Positions 9,199-17,582 of a stretch of DNA of 64,000 nucleotides are shown here, one piece after another (the stretch's first letter is position 1; every line of letters begins with the position of its first letter). The notes under the pieces were generated by a model. The model was not told the DNA's origin and ran no database searches. It saw only the letters and a program-made list of their open reading frames with translations. This DNA is from Nocardioides mesophilus (GTDB lineage Bacteria > Actinomycetota > Actinomycetes > Propionibacteriales > Nocardioidaceae), in contig NZ_CP060713.1 of NCBI RefSeq assembly GCF_014395785.1, positions 276,501 to 340,500 of the forward strand, written 5' to 3'. Both the position numbers and the translations under genes were made by a program.

Positions 9199-10143
9199 TC
9201 AGGGATTCCTGGCGAGGTCTGCCGCGCCGATCATGCCGGCACGGTTGCCGAGCGTGGCCGGACGGATCTCGAGGGAGGGTCGGTACTTGCGACCGGTGAG
9301 GTTGGACCCGAAGTGCGCCCGGATCGGGTCGAGCAGCAACTCGCCGGCCTCGGAGACGCCACCGCCGATCACCACGGCGGCCGGATCGAGGATCGCGGCG
9401 AGTGATGCGATGCCCTCCCCCAGCCACTGGCCGAGCGTTGCCAACCGCTCGATCGAGAAGACGTCCCCATCCTTCGCAGCATTGGTGATCAGCGGCCCGG
9501 TGATCGCGTCGATGTCCCCGCCGGCCCGGTCTACCAGGTCCTGGGCCATGAGCGAGCCCTCCCGGGCCTGCTCCTTGGCGTCGCGGACCAGCGCAGACCC
9601 ACTGGCGTACTGCTCCCAGCAGCCGCGGTTCCCGCATCCACAGACCCGGCCCCCCGGCACAACCCGGAAATGGCCGATCTCGGCGGCCACACCGAAGGCG
9701 CCCCGGTGCAGCCGGCCGTCCAGGACCAGCCCTCCCCCCACGCCCGTGCCGACGGTGACCAGCAGCAGGTCGTCGACATCGGCGCCGGCCCCGTAGGCGA
9801 ACTCGCCCCAGGCCGCGGCGTTGGCGTCGTTCTCGATGACGACCGGAAGCCCGATACGGCGTTCGAGGTCGGCCTTGAGGGGCTCGTCGCGCCAGGCGAG
9901 GTTCGGCGCGAAGAGGACTGTCGACCTGGCTCCATCGACGAAACCAGCGGCGCCCACCCCCACGGCCTCGATCTCGTGCTCGGCGCGCAGCTCGGCGACG
10001 AGCTCGGCGATGCACTCCTCGATGGCCTCGGTGTCCGAGGCCGGCGACTCCCGTCGCGCCCGCGCCAGGATGACGCCGCTGTCGTCCACCACGCCAGCGG
10101 CGATCTTGGTGCCGCCCACGTCGACCCCCACGGTCAGACCCAT
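9199..10143 (-). CDS. glk: ROK-family glucokinase
   Basis: 314 aa. Phosphorylates glucose to glucose 6-phosphate in the cytoplasm. The ATP-binding motif DVGGTK is at residues 8-13, and ENDANAAAWGE marks the sugar site and catalytic Asp. The ROK signature follows, with the zinc-binding CGCGNRGCWE cluster and the upstream EIGH histidine. Length matches actinobacterial Glk (about 310-320). ROK glucokinases may use ATP or polyphosphate, and the sequence does not decide this. It follows the small CxxCxxC protein with a TGATG overlap and is last in the SRPBCC-ArsA unit. Confidence 0.9.
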   Translation of the reverse strand: MGLTVGVDVGGTKIAAGVVDDSGVILARARRESPASDTEAIEECIAELVAELRAEHEIEAVGVGAAGFVDGARSTVLFAPNLAWRDEPLKADLERRIGLPVVIENDANAAAWGEFAYGAGADVDDLLLVTVGTGVGGGLVLDGRLHRGAFGVAAEIGHFRVVPGGRVCGCGNRGCWEQYASGSALVRDAKEQAREGSLMAQDLVDRAGGDIDAITGPLITNAAKDGDVFSIERLATLGQWLGEGIASLAAILDPAAVVIGGGVSEAGELLLDPIRAHFGSNLTGRKYRPSLEIRPATLGNRAGMIGAADLARNP

Positions 10144-10535
10144 CAGTTGTCCTCCCAGTCAACGTCCTCGTCGACGTCGATCTTCTCCACGGGCTCCTCG
10201 GCGCTCCGGTTGGTGCCCTGGTGCGCGGTCGCCGCTTCGAGCAGGCTGTTCGCGGCCTGCAACAGGCCGGAGGCCGCCGTGGCCAGATGCTGCTTCACCT
10301 CGGGGCTGGTGCCACGCACCGCACCTATCACGCGACACAGGGGACAGTAGGTGCACTCGCGGCCACCGGTGGCCAGGTGCTCGGAAAAGTCAACCCACGG
10401 CGACCGGGCCCCTTCTGCCTCTGTGGCGTCCCCATCGCAGGCCTGACCGAACCCCCCGAGCGCGCCCAGGAGCTTGGCGGCTTCCTCGACGAGGCTGCCG
10501 ACCGGCTGCTGGTCGGAATCGTCGGGGCCGCTCAT
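10143..10535 (-). CDS. small conserved actinobacterial protein with CxxCxxC motif
   Basis: 130 aa. The single clear motif is CTYCPLC near residue 61, a potential metal or Fe-S site. Helical stretches precede and follow it, and the tail is very acidic (VDEDVDWED). It overlaps the ArsA-like gene upstream (ATGA) and the glucokinase downstream (TGATG), so all three are translated as one unit. In many actinobacteria a protein of this size follows the ArsA-like ATPase; Rv2183c may be the mycobacterial equivalent. Function unknown. Confidence 0.75.
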   Translation of the reverse strand: MSGPDDSDQQPVGSLVEEAAKLLGALGGFGQACDGDATEAEGARSPWVDFSEHLATGGRECTYCPLCRVIGAVRGTSPEVKQHLATAASGLLQAANSLLEAATAHQGTNRSAEEPVEKIDVDEDVDWEDN

Positions 10536-11703
10536 CTCGAGTCCTCGGCTCGAAAACGGATCTCGAGCGCGCCGGAGGCGACCCGGGCTCCGCTGACGTC
10601 GAGCCGTCTCAAGGCAGTGGGCAGGGCCAGCATCCGGCGGTAGGAACCAACGGTCACCACGAGCTCGTCTCCATGTCTGGCCAGGTTGATGTCTGACTGA
10701 GAGACGAACGGTAGTGCGAGGCGCAGGATCGTGCCCGCCCGGGTTCGACGGATGGTCATGGGGCCGCTGCCGGTAGGGAGCTGAAGGGGGTCCCCGCCGC
10801 CGTACGCCGCCTCGGCGAAATCGTGCAGCGCCGTCATCCCGACCGGCTCACCCGGGTGGTAGGCCGACCGCCAGAGCGGCAGCCCGGCGAAGGACTCCTC
10901 CACCTCGTTCATGACCGCTGACTGGGCTGCGACCCACTGGGCCCGCCACGGGTCGGCGCCATCGTCTGGAAAGACCCGGTTCGCGACCACGCCGTCGACG
11001 CGGTAGCCGTAGAGGGACAGGGTGGTGAAGCTCCTGCGGGCCTCGGCTACCACCACGCTCTCCGGAGTCAGCACGAGACGCACGCTGGCCTCCGGACCGC
11101 TCAGCATGTCCTGGACCTCGGCTAGGTCGGCGTGCAATCGCTCGACGGCGTCGAAGACCGAGTCGTGCGGCATCGGGACGCCGGCCGCCCGCGTGAGCAC
11201 CGGCCGCAGCGCCTTGACGAAGCGTCGCTCCGCCGGCAGGACACGATCCATGTACCACCCGAGCGCCTCCGGCAGCGCCAGCAGCCGCAGCGTCTCCGCG
11301 GTGGGCGCGCAGTCGACGACCACCACGTCCCACGTACCGAAGCGGACCTGGGCGCGCAGCTCCAGCAGCGCGAGCACCTCCTCGGCGCCCGGGATGACAG
11401 TCAGCTCCTCGGCCGTGATCGGGTCGACTCCGGCGGCATCGAGCACCCGGAGCAGGTAGCCCTGGATATCGGCCCAGGAGCGCTCGAACCGTGCCTGGGC
11501 GTCCACCGCTGCACGAACAGGTTCTCGGAGAGCTGCGTCGGCTCCGCGCCGATCGGGACCGCGAACGCGTCGGCCAGAGAATGCGCAGCATCCGTCGAGA
11601 GCACCAGCGTGCGCAGACCGGCTCCAGCAGCCAGGGCCGCCGTCCCCGCCGCAGTGGTCGTCTTGCCGACACCGCCCTTGCCGGTGAACAGGAGGATGCG
11701 CAA
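10532..11703 (-). CDS. ArsA/GET3-like anion-transporting ATPase (frame broken by one missing base)
   Basis: About 390 aa if one base is restored near 11506-11507. The first part (TTG at 11703) holds the deviant Walker [14 protein letters not shown] at residues 8-20 and the [13 protein letters not shown] switch block. It then loses frame after ENLFVQ. The second part resumes at [10 protein letters not shown] and carries the [14 protein letters not shown] block. The last 80 residues form the Hsp20-like C-terminal domain known in ArsA relatives. Actinobacterial homologues (Rv2184c type) have no proven substrate. It follows the SRPBCC gene by 4 bp. The fragment starting at 11506 would lack the P-loop. 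Confidence 0.8.
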
Positions 11704-11707
11704 AATG

Positions 11708-12145
11708 TCAGCCGAGCGACTCGACGCGCTTCTTGAGCCCCTTCAGCGCTGTGTCGATGATGACCTTCTCCGCCTTGCGCTTGAGCATGCCGATCATCGG
11801 AATCGAGATGTCGACTGCGAGACGATAGGTCACCTCTGTGAGGCCGCCGACGGCCTCCGCGAGCTCGTAGGCCCCGTCCATCGCCTTGAGCATCTTGCCT
11901 TCGACAAGCCTCCAGTAGACCGACTCGTCGCCGCGCCAGTCGTACTCCAGTGTGTAGGAGTCTTTGATCGGGCTGGCGTCGAGCTCGAAATGCACCCGCT
12001 CCGGCCGCGGCACGTCACCCTTCACCACCTGGGCGATCTTGACGCCCTGGGCCCACTGCGGGTAAGCGTCGAAGTCACTGATGACGGCCATGATCAGCGG
12101 CGGAGTGGCCGCGATGGTGATGCTGGAGGTGGTCTGTTCAGCCAT
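11708..12145 (-). CDS. SRPBCC-family lipid/ligand-binding protein
   Basis: 145 aa. The pattern of the START/Bet v 1 fold is visible: [21 protein letters not shown] at the N-terminus, [11 protein letters not shown], a central strand-rich block, and a long C-terminal helix ([21 protein letters not shown]). It is the probable counterpart of Rv2185c. It is first gene of a unit with the ArsA-like ATPase and divergent from the acyl-CoA ligase, a set that travels together in actinobacteria. The ligand is unknown; a lipid role is inferred from the neighbour. Confidence 0.82.
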   Translation of the reverse strand: MAEQTTSSITIAATPPLIMAVISDFDAYPQWAQGVKIAQVVKGDVPRPERVHFELDASPIKDSYTLEYDWRGDESVYWRLVEGKMLKAMDGAYELAEAVGGLTEVTYRLAVDISIPMIGMLKRKAEKVIIDTALKGLKKRVESLG

Positions 12146-12287
12146 GGATGGTCCGTCTCGCTCTCCGTGCCCTGGACTGTGAGCGTATCCGATCAGCGGC
12201 CACCGGCAGAGGTGGGTGAGAGTCCTCCTGCACGACTCGAACGCGATACCGTCGACCCGGTCAGCTGGGCGTCAGGAAGGAGGTCGG

Positions 12288-14081
12288 GTGCGCGAGTACT
12301 CCACCCCCGACCTCGTCCGCGGTGACGTCAGCGACATCGATCTGCGCAACCTCACCGACGCGGTGGTCCAGCATGCGGAGCGGCGGCCCGACAAGGTGGC
12401 CTTCCGGGTTCGCGACGTCGATGAGTGGACCGGGGTGACCTCGCGACAGTTCGCCGAGCGCGTACGCCGCGTCGCGGCCGGCCTTCTCGCTCAAGGTGTC
12501 CGCCCGGGGGACCGGGTCGCGCTGATGTGCTCCACCCGGTTCGAGTGGACCGTGATCGACTACGCCGTGTGGTGGGTCGGCGCAGTCTCCGTGCCGATCT
12601 ATGCCAATGCCTCCGCCGAGCAGGTGCGCAGCATCCTCTCCGACTCCGGTTGTTCCGCGGCGATGGTGGAGACCGAGCAGCAGCACGCCCTCTTCTCGGA
12701 GATCCGCGGGGACGTTGCGAGTCTCGAGCGGCTGTGGTGCCTGGCGAACGACGGCCTGGAAGCCCTCGAGCAGTCGGGGGAAACGGTTGACGCCGCGGAG
12801 CTGGAAGCCAGGCGGCGGGACGCCACGCACGACTCGCTGGCCTCCATCGTCTACACGTCTGGAACGACCGGCGCGCCGCGCGGCTGCAGGCTGACCCACG
12901 GCAACTTCCTGGCCGAGGCGGCGAGCACTCGACAGGTGTTGGCCGATGTCTTCACCGACCAGGCGTCGACGCTGCTCTTCCTCCCGCTCCCCCACATCTT
13001 CGCGCGGGTGGTGCAGGTTGCGGCGGTCGGTGCACAGGTCACGCTCGGCCACCGCAATGGTCTCGGCGAGCTCGCTCGGGAGCTTCCGCACTTTCGGCCG
13101 ACGTTCCTGCTCGCAGTGCCCCGGGTCTTCGAGCAGCTCTACAACTCCGCCGCCCAGCACGCCGCCGCCGACGGTCACGGGCGCCGCTTCCAGCAGGCGT
13201 CGGCGACGGCGATCGCCTTCAGCCGGGCGTTGGACAACGGTCGGGTCGGTCCCGTCCTTCGAGCCCGCCACCTGCTCTTCGAACGGCTGGTGTACCCGTC
13301 CCTGCGCGAGACCCTCGGCGGCAGCTGCCAATACGGCATCAGCGGTGGAGCCCCCCTGGGGGACCGTCTCGCCCATCTCTACCGAGGGATCGGCATTCCG
13401 GTGCTCGAGGGTTACGGGCTGACCGAGACCACAGCCGCCGCGACACTGACCTCACCGGCGACGATCAAGATCGGCTCGGTCGGCCAGCCGTTGCCGGGGA
13501 CGACCGTTCGTGTCGCCTCCGACGGTGAGCTGATGGTGCGCGGTCCGCAGGTGATGAGCGGCTACTGGGAGGACCCAGACGGCACCGCTGAGGTTCTCGA
13601 CCCCGATGGCTGGTTCCGGACCGGTGACGTCGGCGAGATCGACGATGAGGGTTTCGTACGAGTCACCGGCCGCAAGCAGGAGATCCTGGTGACAGCGAGC
13701 GGCAAGGTGATCTCGCCGGAACCGCTCGAGGACCGGCTTCGCGCGCACTCGCTGGTGAGCCAGGCGATGGTGGTCGGCGACGGGCGGCCCTACCTCGCCG
13801 CCCTGATCACCTTGGACAGAGAGGCCGCTGCCGCCTGGGCGGAGGAACATCACCTGGCGGTGCGTCAGCTGCCTGGCGACGACGCGCTGCGGGCCGAGCT
13901 GCAGTCCGCGGTCGACGCCGTCAACGAGAGCGCATCGCCGGCGGAGTCGATCCGAGCCTTCCAAGTGCTCGAGCGTGACTGGACCGAGGCAGGTGGCGAG
14001 CTGACCGCCAGCCTCAAGCTGCGCCGCGACATCGTCGCCCGTCGCCAGCACCGAGAGATCGAGCGCCTCTTCACCTCGTGA
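12288..14081 (+). CDS. long-chain fatty-acid--CoA ligase (FadD15-like)
   Basis: 597 aa. The GTG at 12288 follows AAGGAGG by 4 bases; the frame is open back to 12216 but that part lacks a site. It is an AMP-forming acyl-CoA synthetase: P-loop YTSGTTGAPRG near residue 195, GYGLTETTAAATL near 375, GWFRTGDVGEID near 440, then GRKQEILVTASGKVISPEPLE with the catalytic Lys. It activates fatty acids with ATP and CoA at the cytoplasmic side of the membrane. Mycobacterial Rv2187 (FadD15) occupies the same position. The tad operon follows after 171 bp. Confidence 0.9.
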   Translation: MREYSTPDLVRGDVSDIDLRNLTDAVVQHAERRPDKVAFRVRDVDEWTGVTSRQFAERVRRVAAGLLAQGVRPGDRVALMCSTRFEWTVIDYAVWWVGAVSVPIYANASAEQVRSILSDSGCSAAMVETEQQHALFSEIRGDVASLERLWCLANDGLEALEQSGETVDAAELEARRRDATHDSLASIVYTSGTTGAPRGCRLTHGNFLAEAASTRQVLADVFTDQASTLLFLPLPHIFARVVQVAAVGAQVTLGHRNGLGELARELPHFRPTFLLAVPRVFEQLYNSAAQHAAADGHGRRFQQASATAIAFSRALDNGRVGPVLRARHLLFERLVYPSLRETLGGSCQYGISGGAPLGDRLAHLYRGIGIPVLEGYGLTETTAAATLTSPATIKIGSVGQPLPGTTVRVASDGELMVRGPQVMSGYWEDPDGTAEVLDPDGWFRTGDVGEIDDEGFVRVTGRKQEILVTASGKVISPEPLEDRLRAHSLVSQAMVVGDGRPYLAALITLDREAAAAWAEEHHLAVRQLPGDDALRAELQSAVDAVNESASPAESIRAFQVLERDWTEAGGELTASLKLRRDIVARRQHREIERLFTS

Positions 14082-14252
14082 ACCCCCCAGACGGGGCCAG
14101 TGAGACATGAGGTGCTATTTCCCCGATTTCCGGGACGCGGGACGAGGGTTTGTACAACTCTTTACTACGGGTCAGAACAGGCCCCGCTTCCGCGGTCGCA
14201 GCTGTCAGCACGACATGACCGCGACAGACGGCCCGAGTAGACAGGTCAGGGA
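14082..14252 (+). promoter_or_regulatory. leader region of the main tad operon
   Basis: This 171-bp gap separates the acyl-CoA ligase stop from the cpaB-like start and must hold the operon's promoter, because the next seven genes are tightly packed. The stretch TTTGTACAACTCTTTACTAC at about 14149-14168 is clearly AT-richer than its surroundings and is the best candidate for promoter elements. I cannot fix -35 and -10 boxes. Confidence 0.35.
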
Positions 14253-14981
14253 ATGGGACGCAGAACGATCCTCCTCATCGTGGCGGCATTGGTCGCTGCC
14301 CTGGGGAGCACCATGGTGTTCCTCTATGTCCGCAGCGCAGACAACCGGGCGCTTGCATCTGCCGCCCCGGTTCAGGTGCTGCAGGCGGTGGCTCAGATCA
14401 ACCCCGGAGAGACTCTCGAGGCCGCCCAGGCCGCCGGAAAGCTCGAGCTGGGCGAGGTCCCCTCCAAGGATGTGCTGCCGGGGGCTGTCAACACCATCGA
14501 CGGTCTGGGCACCCTGACCGCGCTCTCTCCGATCTACCCCAAAGAGCAGATCATCAGTGCGAAGTTCGGCACGCCCGGGCAGCAGGACCTGTTGACAGTC
14601 CCCGACGGCAAGATCGCCATCTCGGTCACCCTGTCCGACACCGGCCGGGTCGCCGGCTTCGTCTCCCCCGGTGACGACGTCGCCATCTTCCTCAATGGTG
14701 ACATTGGTGGCGGCCAGCAAGGAGTTCGACTGCTGCTGCCGTCGGTGCAGGTGGTGGCCATCGGTGCAACGACTGTGATCTCGACGACCACAACGAACCC
14801 TGCCGGCGCACAGACGACGGAGCAGCTGCCCAAGACGCTCTTCACACTCGCCGTGGAGCAGGACGAGGCGGAGCGGATCATGCTCGCTTCGACCACCGGA
14901 GCGCTGACGTTCGGCTACCTCAACGACAAGTCCAAGGTGAAGCCTGGTCCGGGCGTCACCTCCGACAACCTCTTCCGGTGA
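14253..14981 (+). CDS. cpaB: RcpC/CpaB-like Flp pilus assembly protein
   Basis: 242 aa. One N-terminal membrane segment (residues 4-26) is followed by a SAF-like domain (PVQVLQAVAQINPGETLEAAQA) and an RcpC/CpaB domain with the conserved VTLSDTGRVAGFVSPGDDVAIF. In Gram-negative Tad systems CpaB supports the secretin. Actinobacteria have no outer membrane of that kind, so its role here is probably in the cell wall. First gene of the operon; 4 bp precede cpaE. Confidence 0.87.
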   Translation: MGRRTILLIVAALVAALGSTMVFLYVRSADNRALASAAPVQVLQAVAQINPGETLEAAQAAGKLELGEVPSKDVLPGAVNTIDGLGTLTALSPIYPKEQIISAKFGTPGQQDLLTVPDGKIAISVTLSDTGRVAGFVSPGDDVAIFLNGDIGGGQQGVRLLLPSVQVVAIGATTVISTTTTNPAGAQTTEQLPKTLFTLAVEQDEAERIMLASTTGALTFGYLNDKSKVKPGPGVTSDNLFR

Positions 14982-14985
14982 TCTG

Positions 14986-16182
14986 ATGCCCATCATCGTT
15001 GAAAGCAACGCAGGGAACGCCGAGCTCTTCACCACCGTGACGGGCGCCCACTCCCTGGTGGTGCCGACGCTCGACGAGCTCAAGAAGTCATTGAGCTCGG
15101 TTTCCGACGAGTTCGCGATCGTGCTCGGCCCCGGAGTGGATCTGGAGGCAGCGGCGGCCCTGGCCGACATGCTCCGCGTCACCCGGCCCACCATCAGCGT
15201 GATTCTGATCCGTCGCCGTGTGGACACCAGCGTTCTTGCTGAGGCACTTCGGTCAGGGATGCGCGAGGTGGTTGAGGAGCGCGACCTCACGGGGCTGGGC
15301 TCGGCCGTGAGCCGGGCCCGTCAGGTGTGGCAGGCCCTGAACGGTCCTCTCGAGAACGCCAGCGGAGGAGCCAGCGGGCAGGTCGTGACCGTGTTCTCGC
15401 CCAAGGGTGGCGTCGGCAAGACGACGTTGGCGGTGAACCTGGGGATAGCCCTTGCAGAGAAGGGAGCCAAGCGCGTCTGCGTCGTGGACCTCGATCTCAG
15501 CTTCGGGGACGTCGCGATCACCCTTCAGCTCATCCCTGCACGCACCATGGCGGACGCCGTGCACTTCGAGAGCGGTCTCGACTTCGACGTTCTGGAGCCC
15601 CTGCTGACACCGCACAACACCGGCATCACGGCGCTGGTCGCCCCGGTGCAGCCGGACGCTAAGGACTCCATCCCCCCGTCATTGGTGGGGCGCATCCTGT
15701 CGATCCTCAAGAACAGCTTCGACTTCGTCATCGTGGACACCGCCCCAACCTTCGACGAGTTCGTGCTGCAGGCGTTCGACGAGACGGACACGCTGCTCCT
15801 CGTCACCACCCTCGACGTCCCGACGCTCAAGAACGTCAAGATTGCCGTGGAGACCCTGGACCTTCTCAATTTCCCCAAGTCGCGGCGCCGGCTGATCCTG
15901 AATCGGGCGGACGACAAGGTCGGCCTCTCAGCGGACGAGGTGGAAAGCACGCTTTCCATGAAGATCGAGGCCTCTATCCCGACCTCGGCCCAGGTGGCCA
16001 ATGCCACCAACTCCGGTGAACCCATCACCAGCGCGCTCCCCAAGCATCCGGTGAGCGTCGCCGTCACCACTTTGGCGCGGGCCATCTCCACCGCCGCAGA
16101 GCCCAAAGCCGCGGCCACTCCCGCCCCCAAGTCCAGAGTCGCCGCGCCCCGCCGTGGCCTCCTTCGAAGGAACAGCAGGTAG
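14986..16182 (+). CDS. cpaE: CpaE/TadZ-like pilus localisation ATPase
   Basis: 398 aa. The N-terminal 120 residues resemble a degenerate receiver-like domain (FAIVLGPGVDLEAAAALADML). A ParA/MinD-type ATPase follows with the deviant Walker A KGGVGKT at residues 140-146, switch DLDLSFGDV and the DTAP block. Members position the Tad machine at the membrane. The C-terminal 30 residues are Ala/Pro/Arg-rich and probably disordered. It is 4 bp from cpaB and 2 bp from cpaF. Confidence 0.9.
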   Translation: MPIIVESNAGNAELFTTVTGAHSLVVPTLDELKKSLSSVSDEFAIVLGPGVDLEAAAALADMLRVTRPTISVILIRRRVDTSVLAEALRSGMREVVEERDLTGLGSAVSRARQVWQALNGPLENASGGASGQVVTVFSPKGGVGKTTLAVNLGIALAEKGAKRVCVVDLDLSFGDVAITLQLIPARTMADAVHFESGLDFDVLEPLLTPHNTGITALVAPVQPDAKDSIPPSLVGRILSILKNSFDFVIVDTAPTFDEFVLQAFDETDTLLLVTTLDVPTLKNVKIAVETLDLLNFPKSRRRLILNRADDKVGLSADEVESTLSMKIEASIPTSAQVANATNSGEPITSALPKHPVSVAVTTLARAISTAAEPKAAATPAPKSRVAAPRRGLLRRNSR

Positions 16183-16184
16183 TC

Positions 16185-17579
16185 ATGAGCAGCCTGGCCG
16201 ACCGTCTCGCCGCCGCTTCTCGCGACCGGGTGACGTCCAATGGAACCGCGGTCGACGCGATCCCGACCAAGGGCGAGCGTCCCTCGGCGAAAACGAGCAC
16301 CGCGGAGGATGACTTTCGCGAGCTGAAGGCGGCGGTGCACAACCGCCTGCTCCAGCAGCTCGGACCCAAGCTGTACGACGCCGACCTGACCCAGTCGGAA
16401 CTCGAGCGGATGGTCCGCAGTGCTCTCCAGGACGCGATGCAGGACGAGGACGTCCTCCTCACCCCGGCAGACCGGACCCGCATCGCGCAGGAGATCGCCG
16501 ACGACATCCTCGGCTACGGCCCGATCGAGCCGTTCTTGCGCGACCCAGACCTCACCGAGGTCATGGTCAACGGGCCCGACAGCATCTGGATCGAGCGGTC
16601 GGGCAAGCTGCACAAGGTCGACGGGCGTTTCACTGATGAGGCCCACCTCCGTCGCACCATCGACAAAATCGTCTCCCGCATCGGTCGCCGCGTCGACGAG
16701 TCGAGTCCCATGGTGGATGCCCGGCTCCCCGACGGTAGCCGCGTAAACGCGGTCATCCCCCCGCTGGCGATCGACGGGTCCCTGCTGACGATCCGTAAGT
16801 TCTCTGCCGACCCCTATACCTCGGACGACTTGGTCGCCTTCGGCACCTACTCCCAGCGGACAGCGGAGTTCCTGGCTGCGTGCGTCAAGGGACACCTCAA
16901 CATCATCATCTCCGGCAGCACCGGCGCCGGAAAAACGACGACATTGAACGTGTTGTCCTCCTTCATCCCCTCCGACGAACGCATCGTCACCATCGAGGAC
17001 GCGGCCGAGCTCCAGCTGCACCAGGACCACGTGCTGCGGCTGGAGTCGCGGCCCGCCAACATCGAGGGCAAGGGTGCTGTCGATATCCGAGACCTGGTGA
17101 AGAACTCGCTGCGCATGCGTCCCGACCGCATCGTCGTCGGTGAGGTCCGGGACTCCGCCGCACTCGACATGCTCCAAGCGATGAACACCGGTCACGACGG
17201 CTCCATCTGCAGCGTCCACTCCAACGGCCCTCGCGACACTCTGTCCCGCATCGAGACCATGGTGCTGATGGCCGGCATGGACCTTCCCATCCGTGCCATC
17301 CGCGAGCAGGTGGCGTCAGCCGTCGACGTGATCGTGCACCAGAGCCGTTTGCGCGACGGTTCACGTCGGATCACCCACGTGACCGAGGTGGAGCGGATGG
17401 AGGGCGACATCATCACGCTCCAGGACATCTTCGTCTACGACCACTCCATGGGCTTCGACGAGAACGGCAAGAGCCTCGGACGGCTGCGTGCGACGGGTCT
17501 TCGGCCCAAATTCCTCGACAAGCTCACTCAGCAGAACGTGAAGGTCGACCCGATGCTCTTCGCCATGGACGGGATCTGA
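16185..17579 (+). CDS. cpaF: CpaF/TadA pilus assembly ATPase
   Basis: 464 aa. A secretion ATPase of the type II/IV superfamily that powers Flp pilus assembly as a hexamer under the membrane. Walker A is GSTGAGKTT at residues 244-252. The Asp box (TIEDAAELQL), the Walker B region with VVGEVRD and the His box (GHDGSICSVHSN) follow in order. The N-terminal domain with YGPIEPFLRDPDLTEVMVNG is typical of CpaF. Complete, in a tight operon. Confidence 0.95.
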   Translation: MSSLADRLAAASRDRVTSNGTAVDAIPTKGERPSAKTSTAEDDFRELKAAVHNRLLQQLGPKLYDADLTQSELERMVRSALQDAMQDEDVLLTPADRTRIAQEIADDILGYGPIEPFLRDPDLTEVMVNGPDSIWIERSGKLHKVDGRFTDEAHLRRTIDKIVSRIGRRVDESSPMVDARLPDGSRVNAVIPPLAIDGSLLTIRKFSADPYTSDDLVAFGTYSQRTAEFLAACVKGHLNIIISGSTGAGKTTTLNVLSSFIPSDERIVTIEDAAELQLHQDHVLRLESRPANIEGKGAVDIRDLVKNSLRMRPDRIVVGEVRDSAALDMLQAMNTGHDGSICSVHSNGPRDTLSRIETMVLMAGMDLPIRAIREQVASAVDVIVHQSRLRDGSRRITHVTEVERMEGDIITLQDIFVYDHSMGFDENGKSLGRLRATGLRPKFLDKLTQQNVKVDPMLFAMDGI

Positions 17580-17582
17580 CCG

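Noticed and set aside
11395-11506. The ArsA-like C-terminal part as an independent gene starting at 11506
   Set aside because: The GTG there has no ribosome site, and the product would be an ArsA-like ATPase without its P-loop. A single missing base explains both pieces better.
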